A DNA stretch of 64,000 nucleotides from Bacillus sp. FJAT-49736 (GCF_018343615.1 NZ_JAGYPI010000002.1:763562-827561), one strand, 5' to 3'; numbered from the stretch's first letter, positions 17,462 to 27,628 are shown. Made by a program: numbers and translations. The notes: generated from the sequence alone by a model not told the origin.

Positions 17462-18937
17462 GTGAATGCAAATCAATTATCAAATGTGAAAAGTAGTAAA
17501 AAGCAAGAGGCTCAGACATTAAAGCGTAGCCTTAAATCCCGTCATTTAACGATGATTTCGCTTGGAGGAACAATCGGTACGGGGCTCTTTCTTGCAAGTG
17601 GAGGGGCTATCCATACTGCAGGTCCAGGCGGTGTTATTCTTGCATACTTACTAATTGGAATAATGGTTTATTTCTTAATGACAAGCTTGGCCGAGATGGC
17701 TGCATATATGCCTGTTTCTGGTACCTTCAGTACCTATGCCACAAAATTTGTAGACCCTTCTTTAGGGTTTGCACTTGGATGGAATTACTGGTATAACTGG
17801 GCAATTACCATTGCTGCGGAGCTTTCAGCAGCTACTATTATTATGAAATTCTGGTTTCCCCATACACCATCACTCATCTGGAGTGCTATATGTTTAGTTA
17901 TTATGTTTTTATTAAACTATTTATCTGTAAAAGGTTTTGGTGAAGCTGAGTTTTGGTTTTCTATTATTAAAGTAGTAACCGTCATTATATTTATAATTAC
18001 CGGTTTTTTAATGATTTTTGGCATAATGGGTAATGAGGCAGTTGGCTTTAAAAACTTTACGATTGGAGATGCACCATTCCATGGCGGATTTATGGCAATG
18101 CTTGGAATCTTCATGGCAGCTGGATTCTCCTTTCAAGGAACCGAGCTTCTTGGGGTAGCTGCCGGAGAAAGTGACAATCCGGAAAAGAATATTCCAAAGG
18201 CTGTCAAACAAGTATTTTGGCGAATCCTTTTATTTTATGTTTTAGCGATCCTTGTCATTGGATTATTAATTCCATATACGGACAAACATCTTGCTGACTC
18301 TGATGTAACCATGAGTCCCTTCACCATTATTTTCAATAAAGCCGGGATTGCCTTTGCAGCATCCGTTATGAATGCAATCATCCTAACTGCTGTACTATCT
18401 GCTGGTAATTCAGGAATGTATGCTTCTACCCGCATGCTTTGGGATCTAGCTCGCGAAGGAAAAGCACCGAAGTTTTTAGCGAAGCTAAATAAAAATGGTG
18501 TACCTGTTAATGCCTTAATCGTTACCTCATTGATTGGCACACTGGCGTTCTTTGCCTCCCTTTTTGGTGACGGTACCGTTTATAATTGGTTGCTAAACGC
18601 TTCCGGTATGTCCGGTTTTATTGCTTGGCTAGGAATTGCTATCAGCCACTATCGTTTTCGCAAAGCTTATATAGCACAAGGGAAAGACTTACGTGATCTT
18701 CCTTACCGATCAAAGCTCTTCCCATTTGGTCCGATATTCGCTTTTGTTCTTTGTGCTGTCGTGATAATTGGTCAGGATTATCCTGCCTTTTTAGGTGGAA
18801 ACATTGATTGGAACGGAATTTTAGTTTCCTATATTGGATTACCGCTATTTATCATCGTTTGGCTTGGATACAAATTTGCGAAAAAAACGAAAATAGTACC
18901 TCTTGACCAATGTGATTTCACAAATAATAGACAATAA
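17462..18937 (+). CDS. lysP: Lysine-specific permease
   Basis: The 491-residue APC transporter starts RSLKSRHLTMISLGGTIGTG around residues 21-40, the motif that opens AAT-family amino-acid permeases, and has 12 predicted helices ending near residue 475. The lysine riboswitch identifies the substrate. The start is GTG at 17462 with GGAG eleven bases upstream; an upstream in-frame extension runs through the riboswitch and is not coding. CACTCC at 17405-17410 could pair with GGAGTG of this ribosome site. Confidence 0.93.
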   Translation: MNANQLSNVKSSKKQEAQTLKRSLKSRHLTMISLGGTIGTGLFLASGGAIHTAGPGGVILAYLLIGIMVYFLMTSLAEMAAYMPVSGTFSTYATKFVDPSLGFALGWNYWYNWAITIAAELSAATIIMKFWFPHTPSLIWSAICLVIMFLLNYLSVKGFGEAEFWFSIIKVVTVIIFIITGFLMIFGIMGNEAVGFKNFTIGDAPFHGGFMAMLGIFMAAGFSFQGTELLGVAAGESDNPEKNIPKAVKQVFWRILLFYVLAILVIGLLIPYTDKHLADSDVTMSPFTIIFNKAGIAFAASVMNAIILTAVLSAGNSGMYASTRMLWDLAREGKAPKFLAKLNKNGVPVNALIVTSLIGTLAFFASLFGDGTVYNWLLNASGMSGFIAWLGIAISHYRFRKAYIAQGKDLRDLPYRSKLFPFGPIFAFVLCAVVIIGQDYPAFLGGNIDWNGILVSYIGLPLFIIVWLGYKFAKKTKIVPLDQCDFTNNRQ

Positions 18938-18946
18938 ATTATTGTA

Positions 18947-18975
18947 AAGGGCTGTCCGGATGACAGCCCTTTTTT
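18947..18975 (+). terminator. Terminator of lysP
   Basis: GGGCTGTC / GACAGCCC stem followed by TTTTTT. Confidence 0.9.
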
Positions 18976-18984
18976 ATAGGCTAA

Positions 18985-19485
18985 TTAAAATGAAATGGGG
19001 ACGTCAAAAATTCGAACTAAAATATATCCCACTATACAAGATAGTGCATAAGTGATTAGAGGATGATGATAATGAAGCTTAATAAAGCAATACATTAAAC
19101 AATAGAATACAACATCCACCCAAAAGCCCCAGCCATGATAAAAGTGGAGGGCACTGAAATGAATAAACACCAATTCAATTAATATTGATCCCATTATCCA
19201 TTTGAAAATATAAAATATTTGCTTACGGAAGCTGCCCTCCGGAAATAAAGAAATATATATTAATGTGCTTATCGGAAGAAGAAACAGGGAATTAAATAGC
19301 TCCACAGCTATTGGTGACATAAAACGAGAGTGTAGTTCCCAAAGCAGATAATCATGACAGATAACAAGATTAAATAGGTTGCAAATAGCAACATACTGCA
19401 TGGTTGCAAGATATTTCGTTAATGGATGCCAGCATTTCTTCCAAAATGACACGACCAACAATATGAACGCTAATATAAAAATCAT
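18985..19485 (-). CDS. CBO0543 family membrane protein
   Basis: The 166-residue protein begins MIFILAFILLVVSFWKKCW and has about five hydrophobic helices with WHPLTKYLATMQY and YHGWGFWVDVVFY, as in the CBO0543 family of spore-formers (function unknown). GGAGG lies seven bases before the ATG at 19485; upstream codons to 19533 encode the ribosome site itself. It is divergent from a DUF3231 gene. Confidence 0.75.
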   Translation of the reverse strand: MIFILAFILLVVSFWKKCWHPLTKYLATMQYVAICNLFNLVICHDYLLWELHSRFMSPIAVELFNSLFLLPISTLIYISLFPEGSFRKQIFYIFKWIMGSILIELVFIHFSALHFYHGWGFWVDVVFYCLMYCFIKLHYHHPLITYALSCIVGYILVRIFDVPISF

Positions 19486-19656
19486 GCCAATCCTCCGGGG
19501 CGGTGTCATGCGACTTACTATTAATTTATCCACTGCCTCTTTTTCTAATCATTCGCTTCTAAATAACTTTTTCTATTATGGTTTGTTTAAAAGCGAATAG
19601 AATTGAATGATTTATCAAACTCTAATATTACGTTTGATTAGAAGGGAGGGTCATAC
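19486..19656. other. Divergent intergenic region CBO0543/DUF3231
   Basis: The 171-base gap holds separated arms ATTCGCTT and AAGCGAAT (about 19551 and 19592). No sigma-A promoter is obvious on either strand; a sporulation-sigma promoter is possible but not demonstrable by eye. Confidence 0.3.
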
Positions 19657-20652
19657 TTGGAAACAAGACTAACCAGCTCCGAAATTGGCGGGCTTTGGGC
19701 ATCATATATGAACAATAGTATGGAGTGGTGTTTGATTACCTATTTTATCCACCATGTGAAGGATCCTGAAATAAAGCTGGTGCTTGAGCATGCTTTAGCT
19801 AACTCTACAGACAGAATGAATTTTATTAAAACTATTTTCACCAATGAAGGAATACCTACTCCGATTGGCTTCACAGAAAAAGATATTAACTTAGAAGCTC
19901 CTCCTTTATTTTATGACCCTTTTGCGTTAACTTTTGTGTATTCCATTGGAAAAATGGACTTAATCTTATATTCTTTTATCATAACGAATATTTGCCGGCT
20001 CGATTTGCAGGATTTTTTCTCAAAGATTATTTATCAGTCAACGGATCTTTATAAAGAATCTCTTACATTAATGCTATCAAAAGGTATTCATGACCGTCCG
20101 CCGATGATTCCCTATCCGAAGGAGGTTCAGTTTATTGAAAAAACCTCCTATATTAAAGGACTTTTCGGAAAAAAAAGGAACTTGAATGTGCTAGAATTAG
20201 CTGAGATTTTCTCCAATATCGAACGGAACTATTTTGCTGTTTTGCTTTGCACCGGATTATTGCAGGTAGTCAAGGATGAAGAAATTAAAGCTTACTTACA
20301 AAACGGGAAGGAAATTTCGGAAAAACAAATTAATCTCTTTAATGAAATGCTTATGAAAGAGGATCTATTAGGTACAGTGCCTATCAATATGGAAGTAACC
20401 GATTCAACCGTCTCTCCTTTTTCTGATAAGCTTGTGATGTCTCTATTTCATACCCTAAATTCCATTGATATTACTTTAATCGGTCATGCACTTTCCTTAT
20501 CTTTGAGGACAGATCTCGCCGCTGAATACAGTAAGTTTATTGCTGAAATCCTTCTGTATTCAAAAACTGGCTTTAACATTTTAGTAGACCGTGAATGGAT
20601 GGAAATGCCGCCGGAATCACCGGACCGCAAAAAGTTGGAGAGGTCAAAATAG
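19657..20652 (+). CDS. DUF3231 family protein
   Basis: The 331-residue protein has two related halves of about 160 residues (TSSEIGGLWASYMNNSMEWC at the N-terminus, and LNVLELAEIFSNIERNYFAV plus DSTVSPFSDKLVM later), the duplicated ferritin-like four-helix layout of DUF3231. Such proteins are common in spore-forming Bacillaceae; some carry spore-related annotation but function is unknown. The start is TTG at 19657, with GGGAGGG upstream. Confidence 0.8.
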   Translation: METRLTSSEIGGLWASYMNNSMEWCLITYFIHHVKDPEIKLVLEHALANSTDRMNFIKTIFTNEGIPTPIGFTEKDINLEAPPLFYDPFALTFVYSIGKMDLILYSFIITNICRLDLQDFFSKIIYQSTDLYKESLTLMLSKGIHDRPPMIPYPKEVQFIEKTSYIKGLFGKKRNLNVLELAEIFSNIERNYFAVLLCTGLLQVVKDEEIKAYLQNGKEISEKQINLFNEMLMKEDLLGTVPINMEVTDSTVSPFSDKLVMSLFHTLNSIDITLIGHALSLSLRTDLAAEYSKFIAEILLYSKTGFNILVDREWMEMPPESPDRKKLERSK

Positions 20653-20754
20653 AATGAACAAATGAGCTATCGCCTTGAAAATCTGCGTATGGATGAGTGA
20701 AATAGACGTAGATTATTTTTACAAAATGTAAATTCCTAAGCAAGCAAAAAAAGA

Positions 20755-20787
20755 GAGCAGGTAAATAGACGAACACTCCCCCTGCTC
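20755..20787. terminator. Terminator shared by DUF3231 gene and cstA
   Basis: GAGCAGG / CCTGCTC arms, with T-rich runs on both strands (TTTTTTTGC on minus). Confidence 0.6.
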
Positions 20788-20795
20788 CTTATTTC

Positions 20796-22598
20796 TTATG
20801 CGTTTCCTGTTGTTGCACTTTCCATATTTATACGAGGTGAATTTAATAATTCAATCCACTTTTTAATTGCAGTTATCATAATTACCAGACCAAGAATAAG
20901 CATGATAATGGATAATACCCCATTTAGAACATTATATCCAGCCGCTGCATGGTTGAGATATACATTCTTGATCATCCAATATCCTGCATAATTTACCGTT
21001 ACATATAGGTATGCTAGCGGAATTAGACAGGTTAACATATATCTTTTCTTGTCCGCAACTTTTAAAATAACCGTTGCTCCCACAATTAATCCGATGGAAG
21101 CCATCAATTGATTAGATACACCGAACAATGCCCAAACGGATCCGATATCCCCCGAGAAGAGCAGATAACCCCATAACAGACACGCTACTGCACTAGCAAA
21201 TATGGAGCCAGGGAGCCAGTCTGTTTTCTTTAAAGGCTTATAAATTTCCCCGAAGAAATCCTGAATTAAATAACGAGCAACACGAGTACCTGAGTCAATC
21301 GCAGTTAAAATAAATACAGCTTCAAACATAATAACGAATTGGAAGAAATACGGTGCCAAATGACTGAACCAATGAATCTTAGTAAAGATATAAGTCATTC
21401 CAACAGCGAGCGTTACCGCACCACCTGTACGCCCTTCTAATCCCAGGCCAATTTCATTTGCCAAATGAGGTAATTCCGAAACATGCATTCCTAATGTTTT
21501 AAAAACTTCTGGTGTAGAGTTTATTGCGAAATAATCCGCTGGCTGTAAAGCAGTAGCTGCGACTAATGCCATAATTCCTACTACACATTCTACTAGCATT
21601 GCACCAAAACCGACTACTTTAATATCGGTCCAGCGATCAAGCATTTTTGGTGTAGTACCGGAGCCCACGAAAGCATGGAATCCCGAAATCGCCCCACAAG
21701 CAATCGTGATCGAAATAAATGGCCAAACCGGACCTGCCATTACCGGACCGCCACCGTGGATGAAATCGGTGAGCGCAGGCATTTTTATAGACGGATTAAT
21801 AATAAATACTCCGATAATTAATGCTATAAATACGCCGATTTTCATAAAGCTACTTAAATAATCACGTGGAGCAAGCAATAGCCAAACTGGCAATGCTGCT
21901 GCAAAGAATGCATAAATAGGTAAAATAATTGCCAATGTCTTAGTATTAAGTGTTAAAAAATCGCCTAGTGCTGTACCTTCAATATATGGTCCAACGAACA
22001 CGCCAACCATGATTAAGATAAAGCCTACCGTTGTTGCTAATTTTAAGTTTCCTGTTTTCTTATAGAAGATCCCCACTGCGATTGCGATAGGAATGGTCAT
22101 TCCAACAGAGAAAGTGCCCCAAGGGTTATTTTGCAATGCATTTAACACGACCATGGATAATCCAGCCATCGTGATAGTAATGATAAAAAGCATTGCTAAT
22201 CCTGTGCAAAATCCTGCTACAGGTCCCATTTCTTCTTTTGCCACTTCGGATAATGATTTACCTTTACGTCTCATAGAAGCAAATAAAACCACCGCATCAT
22301 GTACTGCTCCACCAATAACTGCCCCAATCAATAACCATAGTAAGCTTGGTAAATACCCGAACTGTGCTGCAAGAATTGGCCCAACAAGTGGCCCGGCTGC
22401 TGCAATCGCTGCAAAATGATGACCGAATGTAACCCATTTATTAGTAGGAACATAATCCTTTCCATCATTAAATTCATGTGCCGGTGTTGGTGTAGAATCA
22501 TTTAATTTTAACACCTTCGCAGCCATAAATGTTCCATATAAACGATAAGCAATCATTAATATACATATCGATCCAATTACAATTGTAATCGCATTCAT
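20796..22598 (-). CDS. cstA: CstA family transporter (carbon starvation / pyruvate type)
   Basis: The 600-residue protein has about 16 helices and the CstA signature near residues 55-75 (NKWVTFGHHFAAIAAAGPL, then GPILAAQFGYLP), followed by IGAVIGGAVHDAVVLFAS. CstA proteins import peptides or pyruvate in E. coli (CstA, BtsT). A lytST two-component system lies upstream, as with the BtsSR-BtsT pyruvate system, and a cre site precedes the gene, so uptake of an overflow product such as pyruvate under CcpA control is likely (inference). Confidence 0.9.
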   Translation of the reverse strand: MNAITIVIGSICILMIAYRLYGTFMAAKVLKLNDSTPTPAHEFNDGKDYVPTNKWVTFGHHFAAIAAAGPLVGPILAAQFGYLPSLLWLLIGAVIGGAVHDAVVLFASMRRKGKSLSEVAKEEMGPVAGFCTGLAMLFIITITMAGLSMVVLNALQNNPWGTFSVGMTIPIAIAVGIFYKKTGNLKLATTVGFILIMVGVFVGPYIEGTALGDFLTLNTKTLAIILPIYAFFAAALPVWLLLAPRDYLSSFMKIGVFIALIIGVFIINPSIKMPALTDFIHGGGPVMAGPVWPFISITIACGAISGFHAFVGSGTTPKMLDRWTDIKVVGFGAMLVECVVGIMALVAATALQPADYFAINSTPEVFKTLGMHVSELPHLANEIGLGLEGRTGGAVTLAVGMTYIFTKIHWFSHLAPYFFQFVIMFEAVFILTAIDSGTRVARYLIQDFFGEIYKPLKKTDWLPGSIFASAVACLLWGYLLFSGDIGSVWALFGVSNQLMASIGLIVGATVILKVADKKRYMLTCLIPLAYLYVTVNYAGYWMIKNVYLNHAAAGYNVLNGVLSIIMLILGLVIMITAIKKWIELLNSPRINMESATTGNA

Positions 22599-22649
22599 TT
22601 TATGGCACCCCTTTTTTTAGTTTAAATATTCTATCTATATTTTATAAAA

Positions 22650-22663
22650 TGAAAACGCTATCA
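22650..22663. promoter_or_regulatory. cre site (CcpA) upstream of cstA
   Basis: TGAAAACGCTATCA closely matches the consensus TGWAANCGNTNWCA and lies 52 bases upstream of the cstA start, where binding could block its promoter. Confidence 0.75.
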
Positions 22664-22762
22664 TAGGCTTTTCAATATGAAATGCTAGAAAAAGAGGTTG
22701 AAATACAAATGTGGAGTTTTGAAATGCACTGATTTTTTCGAAAAAGAGTAAGATTAGCATAA

Positions 22763-22807
22763 AAAAAGATCAAAAAAGATCCATACAGGAACTTTTTTGA
22801 CCTTTTT
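22763..22807 (-). terminator. Terminator of lytT
   Basis: Long stem, left arm 22763-22782 and right arm 22788-22807 with two mismatches, then T-run on the minus strand. It separates lytST from cstA. Confidence 0.8.
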
Positions 22808-23534
22808 AAAAACCTATTAATTGCTTTAACTCTTTCGTATAAGTCCTACTAACAGGAACTGATTCTCCATCCTTCATTATTATATTATACGTGGAATTGA
22901 ACCAAGGCTGGATTTCGACAATCGCATCAAGGTTAACAAGATATGCTCGATGAACACGAACAATAGAGGTATCTTGAAGCTTTCTTTCGAATGCTACGAG
23001 GGAATCACTTACCTTGTATTCTTGTTTGTCTGTAGTAATAATCGTTTTCCCTTCCATCGTCCTCATATAAAGGATATCATGGGTATGAATAATGATAATT
23101 CTTTCCTCCACCGTTATCGCCAGCTTATCGGATGGTGGCTTTCTTTCGATTACTTGGGGCTTCTTTCCCCCATTGTCCAGCCTCAAAATTTTTTCTACGG
23201 TTTGCTGCACTCTATGCTCATCGAATGGTTTTAAAATATAATCAACAGCATTTAATTCAAACGCCTTTATTGCGTATTCGTCATATGCAGTTGCGAATAC
23301 AATTGCTGGTTGTAAATCCCGTTCTGTTAACTCCTCTACCAAATCTAGCCCGGTTTCATGTGCGAGCATAATATCCGCAAATAATACATCAAAGGAAATA
23401 TTCTCCATAGCAGCCAATGCATCTTCTATACAATCTGCTTCTCCTGCAATTTCTACTTGCTTCGTTCTTCTAAGCAAGTATTTTAATTCATCTCGTGCCA
23501 ATGGTTCATCATCCACTATAAAGGCCTTGAGCAT
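22806..23534 (-). CDS. lytT: LytTR-family response regulator
   Basis: The 242-residue protein has a receiver domain (DDE at 8-10, phosphoacceptor Asp54 in FADIM, KPF near 104) and a C-terminal LytTR DNA-binding domain (IVRVHRAYLVNLDAI). The start at 23534 follows GGGGTG; the frame extends upstream into lytS without conserved sequence. It overlaps lytS by 26 bases. LytT regulators of bacilli respond to pyruvate and control pyruvate transporters such as PftAB; here cstA is the adjacent candidate. Confidence 0.92.
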   Translation of the reverse strand: MLKAFIVDDEPLARDELKYLLRRTKQVEIAGEADCIEDALAAMENISFDVLFADIMLAHETGLDLVEELTERDLQPAIVFATAYDEYAIKAFELNAVDYILKPFDEHRVQQTVEKILRLDNGGKKPQVIERKPPSDKLAITVEERIIIIHTHDILYMRTMEGKTIITTDKQEYKVSDSLVAFERKLQDTSIVRVHRAYLVNLDAIVEIQPWFNSTYNIIMKDGESVPVSRTYTKELKQLIGF

Positions 23535-25290
23535 ACTTTTCACCCCATTTCTGCTGATCAACCGGAAGAATAATAGTGATCTTTGTTCCCGAACTCGGTT
23601 CACTTTCAATAGTGAAATCCCCATCCTGCCCATAAATTTCATTTATACGCTTTTTTATATTCCAAAGTGCCGTTCCAGTCCCCTCTTTTGAATGAACGGT
23701 TTGATTTCCAAGCTTTTTTTGCTGATCTTCCGTCATACCAATTCCATTATCAATGGTGGTAATATTTATTTTTCCATTTTCCTCAAATGCTTGTATCGAA
23801 ATGATTCCCTTCTTTTTTCTTTGTTTAAAAGCATGATGTACAGCATTTTCAACTAATGGCTGCAAGGTAAATGGAGGAATCATTGTATTTTTAATGGACT
23901 CAGCAATATCTATGGTAACAGAATATTTATCAGGAAACCGCGCCTGTTCTAAAGTCAGATATGCCTGAACATGCTCCAATTCCTTTTCTAACGGAATCTG
24001 CATTTGTCTTGCTCCTTGCAAGTTACTTCTGAAAAAGGTGCTTAGTTGCAATAATAATTTTCGCGCTTTATCCGCATCTGTTCTGATCAAGCAGGATATC
24101 GTATTAATAGCATTGAATAAAAAATGCGGGTGAACCTGTGCCTGTAAAGCTTTAATCTCGGCATCCTTTAATAGCTTTCGCTGCTGCTCAGCCTCCGCAA
24201 ATTCTAGCTGAGTTGAAAAAAGCATACCTAAACCTTCTACAAGCTCCTCATCTACCCTGCTTAACCCGTTTGAGTTCTTAAAATATAACTTTAATGTCCC
24301 TACCACCTGGCTATGTGCTATTAATGGCAACACAATCGCTGAATGAAGCGGACAGTCCTCCCTAAAACATTGGATTTCCTCTTTGGTTGTTGCTTTTTGA
24401 ATTACACCAAGCTCAAGTACCTTCTGTGTAAGCCTGGTCGACATACTCTTTAATGGAATATGATGGTCAGAGGCAAGTCCGACGTGAGATAAAACTTGAT
24501 ATTGGTCCGTAATCGAAACTGCATCTGCACCTGTATGCTTTAGAATAATCTCTGCAACACGTTCACAAGATTCAACGTTCAAACCCTTCCTGAAAAACGG
24601 CAGTGTAAGCTGAGCAATATATAATGCCTTGTGGGTTTGAAGTGTTTTGGTTCGGTCTTCCTCCAATAAAATGGTTTGAATAATAAGCATGAATATAAGA
24701 GTTCCAAATCCATTTATCGTGATCATCGGAAAGGCAATAATTTTTACAAGTTCCATTGCGGAATCAAATGGTCTTGCAATAAGTAGGATAATCCCCATTT
24801 GTACACATTCCATCAATACACCGATGACAACTGCTTTTAGATGGGAATTTTTTTTACGAATATTAAAGCGTTTTCCTAGAATTCCAGTAATAATACCAGC
24901 AAGTATTGTAGAAATTCCGCACGCGATACCAGTATATCCCCCGAATGTAAGGCGATGCACTCCAGCAATTAAGCCAGCCCCTAGCCCTACCACCGGACCC
25001 CCAAGTAATCCGGCAATGGCCACTCCCATTATTCTCGTGTTTGCAATCGCACTCTCCCCAGATAATCCCCCGATATGCCACTCTTCTGAAATGGAATGAT
25101 GATATATTTCTATACCTGTATAATTACTAATAATTCCAAACACACCGAACACTGTAATTAATATCAATTTTTCCTTCATTACATATTCGTGATTAATAAT
25201 TTTTCTAAAGGACTTTAATCTCGATAATAAGAACGCGACAATAATCAAAATCCCCGCACGTTCCAGCATAACAGGTAGTAATTGCGCCAA
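23509..25290 (-). CDS. lytS: LytS-type sensor histidine kinase
   Basis: The kinase has about six N-terminal helices (5TMR-LYT domain, with NTRIMGVAIAGLLGGPVVG), a GAF-like segment, a His_kinase domain with the phosphoacceptor motif HPHFLFNAINTI and an ATPase domain with NAVHHAF and GTGTALWNI. The TTG at 25290 has GGGTGGGA six bases upstream; the GTG at 25302 lies inside that site. LytS of bacilli senses extracellular pyruvate. The stretch upstream of it is the 52-bp repeat array. Confidence 0.9.
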   Translation of the reverse strand: MAQLLPVMLERAGILIIVAFLLSRLKSFRKIINHEYVMKEKLILITVFGVFGIISNYTGIEIYHHSISEEWHIGGLSGESAIANTRIMGVAIAGLLGGPVVGLGAGLIAGVHRLTFGGYTGIACGISTILAGIITGILGKRFNIRKKNSHLKAVVIGVLMECVQMGIILLIARPFDSAMELVKIIAFPMITINGFGTLIFMLIIQTILLEEDRTKTLQTHKALYIAQLTLPFFRKGLNVESCERVAEIILKHTGADAVSITDQYQVLSHVGLASDHHIPLKSMSTRLTQKVLELGVIQKATTKEEIQCFREDCPLHSAIVLPLIAHSQVVGTLKLYFKNSNGLSRVDEELVEGLGMLFSTQLEFAEAEQQRKLLKDAEIKALQAQVHPHFLFNAINTISCLIRTDADKARKLLLQLSTFFRSNLQGARQMQIPLEKELEHVQAYLTLEQARFPDKYSVTIDIAESIKNTMIPPFTLQPLVENAVHHAFKQRKKKGIISIQAFEENGKINITTIDNGIGMTEDQQKKLGNQTVHSKEGTGTALWNIKKRINEIYGQDGDFTIESEPSSGTKITIILPVDQQKWGEKYAQGLYSG

Positions 25291-25468
25291 AGATGATCCC
25301 ACCCTTCATTAATTTTTATTATACAAAAAGCAGGGGTACATTTACATTTTGATTTTATCCAAGAGCATATTTTGAATTGTTTTGTATGACTCTCTTATTC
25401 GATGAAGAAATATGTTTTATGGTACTAATCTCTTTACGGTGAGCGATTTCCTCTAATTTTTGAAGCTG

Positions 25469-26199
25469 TTTTTAGGCACTAGGCTCTGCCTCGGGGACCC
25501 TCTCCACAGTTTAGGGGTGTTTTCGGGCAACTAACTCTCTGTTTGGTTACCCTATCCTCTGTTCTGGATCGATTTCGGGCACCTAGCTCTCTCTTTGGTT
25601 ACCCTATCCTCTATGATAGATCGATTTCGGGCACCTAACTCTCTCTTTGGTTACCCTATCCTCTGTGATAGATCGATTTCGGGCACCTAACTCTCTCTTT
25701 GGTTACCCTATCCTCTGTGATAGATCGATTTCGGGCACCTAACTCTCTCTTTGGTTACCCTATCTTCTGTTCTGGATCGATTTCGGGCACCTAACTCCCT
25801 GTTTGGTTACCCTATCCTCTGTTCGGGTTCGATTTCGGGCACCTAACTCTCTCTTTGGTTACCCTATCCTCTGTTCTGGATCAATTTCGGGCACCTAACT
25901 CTCTCTTTGGTTACCCTATCCTCTGTTCGGGTTCGATTTCGGGCACCTAACTCTCTCTTTGGTTACCCCATCCTCTGTTCTGGTTCGATTTCGGGCACCT
26001 AACTCTCTCTTTGGTTACCCTATCCTCTGTTCTGGTTCGATTTTGAGCACCTAACTCTCTCTTTGGTTACCCTATCTCCTATTCCGAACCGATTTCGGGC
26101 ACCTAACTCTCTCTTTAGTTACCCTATCCTCTGTTCTGGTTCGATTTCGGGCGCCTAACTCTCTCTTTGGTTACCCTATCCTCTGTTCTAGCATGGGTT
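25469..26199. repeat. 52-bp tandem repeat, about 14 units
   Basis: GATTTCGGGCACCTAACTCT, CTCTTTGGTTACCCTATCCT and CTGTTCTG parts recur in a strict 52-base period; thirteen units carry GGTTACCC (one GTTACCC variant) and one diverged unit precedes them (25469-25515). Variants alternate mainly at GTTCTGGATC, GTGATAGATC and GTTCGGGTTC. The + strand is strongly pyrimidine-rich. The array lies between the glyS terminator and lytS and has no conserved ORF. Confidence 0.95.
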
Positions 26200-26216
26200 C
26201 GGGAGCATAATCAAAA

Positions 26217-26240
26217 AAGGACACCAATATAGGTGTCCTT
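26217..26240 (-). terminator. Terminator of glyS
   Basis: AAGGACACC / GGTGTCCTT stem just after the stop, with TTTTTTGA on the minus strand. Confidence 0.85.
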
Positions 26241-26245
26241 AAAAT

Positions 26246-27628
26246 CTAAAATTGAATTTTTTCCTCTAAGAATTTTTTCAAATCGCTAATTGGGAGTCGT
26301 GTTTGTTCCATTGTATCTCGGTCTCTAATGGTTACCATTTTATCTTCCACTGAATCAAAATCATACGTGATACAGAATGGTGTACCAATTTCATCCTGAC
26401 GGCGGTATCGTTTACCGATTGATCCTGTTTCATCAAAATCAACCATATAATCCTTAGCAAGCTCTGCAAAAATTTCGCGGGCACCCTCAGATAATTTTTT
26501 CGATAATGGTAAAATTGCCGCCTTAAACGGAGCTAATGCCGGATGTAAATGCATTACGGTTCTAGATGTGCCGTCTTCTAATGCTTCTTCTTCATAGGAA
26601 TCAATTAAATAAGCAAGTGTTACTCGATCCGCACCAAGAGATGGTTCAATACAATATGGAACATAACGTTCATTTGTATCTTGCTCCAGATATGTGAAGT
26701 CTTCACCAGAGTATTCCATATGTCTCTTTAAATCAAAATCTGTTCTGGATGCAATACCCCAAAGCTCTCCCCAACCAAATGGGAATTTATATTCAAAGTC
26801 AGTAGTTGCATTACTATAATGGGATAGCTCTTCCTCGGAATGATCTCGTAGACGTAGATTATCCTCTTTCATGCCTAATGCTAAAAGCCAATTTTTAGCA
26901 TAATCCTTCCAATAATCAAACCATTGAAGCTCCTCACCTGGCTTGCAGAAGAATTCTAGTTCCATTTGTTCAAATTCACGCGTACGGAAAGTGAAATTAC
27001 CTGGTGTAATTTCGTTTCGGAAGCTCTTTCCAACTTGGGCAATACCGAATGGAAGCTTCTTGCGCATCGTTCTTTGCACATTCTTGAAGTTAACAAAAAT
27101 ACCTTGTGCTGTTTCAGGACGTAGGAAAATTTCATTCGTACTTGATTCTGTTACACCTTGGAAAGTTTTGAACATTAAATTGAATTGACGGATCCCTGTA
27201 AAATCTTTGCTACCGCAATCCGGGCAAGCAATATCATGTTCTTTTACCAACTCTTCCATTTTTGAAAATGGCAAGCCGTCAACCACCATCTCAATTCCTT
27301 TTTCTTCGAGCGCATTTTCAATTAATTTATCGGCACGATGTCTCGCCTTACAATTTTTACAGTCAATCATCGGGTCATTGAAATTACCAATATGTCCAGA
27401 AGCCTCCCATGTTCTTGGATTCATTAAAACAGCTGAATCTAATCCTACATTATATGGAGATTCTTGAATAAACTTTTTCCACCATGCTTTTTTCACGTTA
27501 TTCTTTAATTCCACACCTAATGGACCATAATCCCATGTATTCGCTAGTCCTCCGTAGATTTCAGATCCTGGGAAAACAAAACCTCTATGTTTGGCGTGTG
27601 ACACAATTTGCTCCATGTTTACACTCAT
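26246..27628 (-). CDS. glyS: Glycyl-tRNA synthetase, single-chain dimeric type
   Basis: The 460-residue class II synthetase is the alpha2 (eukaryotic/archaeal-like, GlyQS) form. It begins with [20 protein letters not shown]; a zinc site is suggested by CKNC (about 94) and CPDC (about 142), and motif 2/3 sequences [20 protein letters not shown] and [13 protein letters not shown] are present. It attaches glycine to tRNA-Gly. GGAG precedes the ATG by nine bases. The T-box leader upstream couples expression to uncharged tRNA-Gly. Confidence 0.95.
   Translation of the reverse strand: MSVNMEQIVSHAKHRGFVFPGSEIYGGLANTWDYGPLGVELKNNVKKAWWKKFIQESPYNVGLDSAVLMNPRTWEASGHIGNFNDPMIDCKNCKARHRADKLIENALEEKGIEMVVDGLPFSKMEELVKEHDIACPDCGSKDFTGIRQFNLMFKTFQGVTESSTNEIFLRPETAQGIFVNFKNVQRTMRKKLPFGIAQVGKSFRNEITPGNFTFRTREFEQMELEFFCKPGEELQWFDYWKDYAKNWLLALGMKEDNLRLRDHSEEELSHYSNATTDFEYKFPFGWGELWGIASRTDFDLKRHMEYSGEDFTYLEQDTNERYVPYCIEPSLGADRVTLAYLIDSYEEEALEDGTSRTVMHLHPALAPFKAAILPLSKKLSEGAREIFAELAKDYMVDFDETGSIGKRYRRQDEIGTPFCITYDFDSVEDKMVTIRDRDTMEQTRLPISDLKKFLEEKIQF

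Noticed and set aside
25469-26199. CRISPR array
   Set aside because: The 52-bp units are contiguous and differ only by point changes; there are no unique spacers, no leader and no cas genes.
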